Part shown: piece by piece, positions 52,072 to 54,425 of the stretch | Numbering within the stretch: position 1 is the first letter of the stretch | Layout of the letters: each line of letters starts with the position of its first letter | Origin: an uncultured Candidatus Melainabacteria bacterium | GTDB lineage: Bacteria > Cyanobacteriota > Vampirovibrionia > Gastranaerophilales > Gastranaerophilaceae | Direction of reading: 5' to 3' | Length of the DNA stretch: 54,425 nt | Assembly: GCA_934757245.1 (NCBI GenBank) | Contig: CAKVLH010000012.1 | Coordinates: 1-54,425 of the forward strand | The notes under the pieces: model-generated | Databases searched by the model: none | What the model saw: only the letters and a program-made list of their open reading frames with translations | Told to the model about the DNA's origin: nothing | Program-made: the position numbers and the translations under genes

Positions 52072-54425
52072 TTATATTTCGCCCAATGTTGCTGAAGTAT
52101 CAAAGAAATTAATATTTAATAACTCTGAATCAATATCTGATAATGTTCTTTTTGGCGCAGCTTTGCGCAAATCTTCCATATCAGACATCAAATCAACTTC
52201 AACGCCATTTTTCTTAGCAACTGTAATATCTAAACCGATACTTTGCAATTCTCTTACAAGTACCTTAAATGATTCCGGAATACCAGGTCTTGGAATGTTA
52301 TCACCCTTAACGATTGATTCGTAAGCTCTATTACGTCCGTTAACATCATCGGATTTAATAGTCAACATTTCTTGAAGTGTGTAAGCCGCACCATAAGCTT
52401 CCAATGCCCAAACTTCCATTTCACCGAATCTTTGACCACCGAATTGAGCTTTACCACCCAAAGGTTGTTGTGTAACTAATGAGTAAGGACCAGTTGAACG
52501 AGCGTGAATCTTATCATCTACCAAGTGAACAAGTTTCAAGATATAAGATAGACCAACTGCAATCGGTTCATCAAACGGTTCACCTGTTCTACCATCGATT
52601 AGATAAACTTTACCGTCTTCTCTAACCCAATCACAACCTGATTCTTTGATACCTCTTAGAAGTTCAGCCTTAGTTGCGATTTCTGATTGGTTATCACCAT
52701 ATCTTTCATCGAATGAAGGTGCTTCATAGTGTTCACCTGTCAAGTATGCAGCCAAACCTAACAAGCATTCGTAAGTTTGACCAACGTTCATACGAGAAGG
52801 AACACCTAGTGGGTTCAACACGATATCAACCGGAGTACCATCAGGTAAGAATGGCATATCTTCTTTTGGAAGAATTCTTGAAACAATACCCTTGTTACCA
52901 TGACGACCTGAAAGTTTATCACCTACAGATACCTTACGTTTTTGAGCGATATAAACTCTAATTACTGTATTTGCTCCCGGTGGCAATTCGTCGCCTTTTT
53001 CTCTGTCAAATACCTTAACATCAAGTACTCTACCGCCTTCACCGTGAGGAACTCTTAGTGAATTATCTTTAACATCTCTTGCTTTTTCAGCAAAGATTGC
53101 TCTTAACAATTTTTCTTCAGGCGGATGCTCAGATTCACCTTTTGGTGTAACTTTACCAACAAGGATATCATCTGCATAAACTCTAGCACCGATACGAACA
53201 ATACCACGTTCATCCAAATGTCTTAGAGCTTCTTCAGAAACGTTTGGAATTTCTCTTGTGATTTCTTCCGGTCCAAGTTTAGTTTGTCTTGCATCTATTT
53301 CTAATTTTTCAATGTGAACTGATGTAAAGATATCATCATGAACGCATCTTTCTGAAAGCAAGATAGCATCTTCGAAGTTATAGCCTTCCCAAGGCATATA
53401 TGCTACCAAAATGTTTTTACCGATTGAAAGTTCACCACAGCTTGTTGAAGCACCATCGGCAATTACATCACCTGCTTCAATTTTATCGCCTTCCTTAACA
53501 ATTGGTTTTTGGTTAATACATGTATCTTGGTTAGAACGTACATATTTCATTAATGTATGTAAATGTTGTTTACCAGCTTGGTCGGTGATGATAATTTCTT
53601 CACCTGTTACACGAGAAACAACACCGCTAACTCTTGCGCAAACTACCATGCCTGAGTCTTTTGCAACTCTTCTTTCCATACCTGTACCAACAACCGGTCT
53701 TTCAGTGATTAGAAGAGGTACTGATTGACGTTGCATGTTTGAACCCATCAATGCACGGTTCGCGTCATCGTGTTCAATGAACGGAATCATAGAAGTCGCA
53801 ACAGAGATAATCTGAATTGGACAAACTCCCATGTAGTCAACTTTTGAAGAATCACTCATAATGAATTCTGATCTGTAACGAACCGGAATTTGAGCAGCTT
53901 TAAATGTGTTATCAGGGTTCAATTGAACGTCTGCTGGTGCACATCTGAAGTTTTCATCTTCGTCAGCTGTCATGTAAACAACTTCGTCTGTAACCTTACC
54001 ATCTTTAACAACAAAGAATGGAGATTCTACGAAACCATAGTCATTAACTCTTGCGTGTGTAGCTAATGAACCAATCAAACCTGCGTTTGGACCTTCTGGA
54101 GTTTCAATCGGACAAATACGACCGTAGTGAGAAGGGTGAATATCACGAACCGCGAAACCAGCTCTTTCTCTTTGCAAACCGCCAGGTCCTAATGCTGAAA
54201 TACGTCTTTTGTGAGTCAATTCAGCAAGTGGGTTAATTTGGTCCATGAACTGTGATAACTGAGAAGAACCAAAGAATTCTTTTAAAGAAGCAACTAATGG
54301 TTTTGTGTTCAATAAGTTCAATGGAGTTAATGTTTCAGAATCTTGAAGAGTCATTCTTTCTTTAACGATTCTTTCGATTCTTGATAAACCTACTCTGAAT
54401 TGGTTTTGAAGAAGTTCGCCAACTG
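52072..54425 (-). CDS. rpoB: RNA polymerase beta subunit (partial, runs off the window)
   Basis: The last 784 codons or so are present; the frame continues upstream past the window edge ([20 protein letters not shown] precedes the first internal Met). The rifampicin region is visible: [20 protein letters not shown] followed by [10 protein letters not shown]. The C-terminal clamp includes [20 protein letters not shown]. Ser, Gln, Asp, His, Arg and Ser positions of the rifampicin pocket look wild-type. It is the first gene seen of the rpoB-rpoC1-rpoC2 operon. Confidence 0.98.
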   Translation of the reverse strand, partial: VGELLQNQFRVGLSRIERIVKERMTLQDSETLTPLNLLNTKPLVASLKEFFGSSQLSQFMDQINPLAELTHKRRISALGPGGLQRERAGFAVRDIHPSHYGRICPIETPEGPNAGLIGSLATHARVNDYGFVESPFFVVKDGKVTDEVVYMTADEDENFRCAPADVQLNPDNTFKAAQIPVRYRSEFIMSDSSKVDYMGVCPIQIISVATSMIPFIEHDDANRALMGSNMQRQSVPLLITERPVVGTGMERRVAKDSGMVVCARVSGVVSRVTGEEIIITDQAGKQHLHTLMKYVRSNQDTCINQKPIVKEGDKIEAGDVIADGASTSCGELSIGKNILVAYMPWEGYNFEDAILLSERCVHDDIFTSVHIEKLEIDARQTKLGPEEITREIPNVSEEALRHLDERGIVRIGARVYADDILVGKVTPKGESEHPPEEKLLRAIFAEKARDVKDNSLRVPHGEGGRVLDVKVFDREKGDELPPGANTVIRVYIAQKRKVSVGDKLSGRHGNKGIVSRILPKEDMPFLPDGTPVDIVLNPLGVPSRMNVGQTYECLLGLAAYLTGEHYEAPSFDERYGDNQSEIATKAELLRGIKESGCDWVREDGKVYLIDGRTGEPFDEPIAVGLSYILKLVHLVDDKIHARSTGPYSLVTQQPLGGKAQFGGQRFGEMEVWALEAYGAAYTLQEMLTIKSDDVNGRNRAYESIVKGDNIPRPGIPESFKVLVRELQSIGLDITVAKKNGVEVDLMSDMEDLRKAAPKRTLSDIDSELLNINFFDTSATLGEI

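Noticed and set aside
52059..52103. Longer rpoC1 start overlapping rpoB
   Set aside because: The extra 15 residues do not resemble RpoC1 and the good ribosome site belongs to the TTG at 52058.
1..54425. tRNA genes, rRNA genes, classical riboswitches and a replication origin
   Set aside because: No T-arm/acceptor pairs, rRNA blocks, recognisable riboswitch cores or DnaA-box clusters were noticed on either strand; a model-based scan could still find one.

Overview
The window looks like a chromosomal stretch of an AT-rich, non-photosynthetic relative of the cyanobacteria (Vampirovibrionia/Melainabacteria, probably the gut order Gastranaerophilales). The strongest evidence is the RNA polymerase locus at the right end. 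There the beta' subunit is encoded by two genes, rpoC1 (569 codons) and rpoC2 (1288 codons), downstream of rpoB, which is the arrangement of cyanobacteria and their sisters. The placement is inference from gene architecture and protein style; no database was searched.

Layout. 1-690: gene-free DNA with dispersed repeats and two related palindromes. 691-2097: a prepilin-like protein. 2169-7777: miaA, a TPR/NHL protein with an ABC ATPase and an MlaE-type permease, two unknown proteins (one with HEAT repeats), and a DRE-TIM aldolase. 7871-10201: a Gfo/Idh oxidoreductase, a CDP-alcohol phosphatidyltransferase and trmL, separated by long imperfect hairpins. 10346-14424: a 628-residue unknown membrane protein, a 50-residue small protein and a large TPR protein. 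14871-23478: a very AT-rich accessory island of tightly overlapping genes (degenerate tyrosine recombinase, two LicD transferases, class V aminotransferase, cytidylyltransferase, two hexapeptide acyltransferases, a GT8 domain fused to a broken MsbA-type exporter, and a LicD stump). 23529-23838: SRP RNA gene with its own promoter and terminator. 23944-26589: efp, accB, accC. 26664-28810: MATE transporter and a lone sugar ABC permease. 28943-29299: a small Gly/Ser repeat protein ending in cysteines. 29752-41850: one 12.1-kb gene for a 4032-residue FliD-like protein. 42255-46097: a 5'-nucleotidase-like enzyme, an unknown 143-residue protein, folD and a CooC-like ATPase. 46455-54425: rpoC2, rpoC1 and rpoB (rpoB runs off the window), on the minus strand.

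The most striking feature is the giant FliD homologue. Its two ends look like an ordinary filament cap protein, but about 25 flagellin-hook-IN-like repeats and two GLUG-like beta-helix segments lie between them, suggesting a surface adhesin built on a cap scaffold. The second is the LicD island. It appears to encode a phospho-linked decoration of surface glycan and carries several signs of recombination and decay: lost catalytic residues, a 16-nt gap that breaks the exporter, a LicD stump, and near-identical stretches between paralogues. Intergenic DNA is also unusual: at least five short repeat families recur across the window, and four genes (pgsA-like, trmL, accB, accC) are each preceded by a long hairpin with microrepetitive arms.
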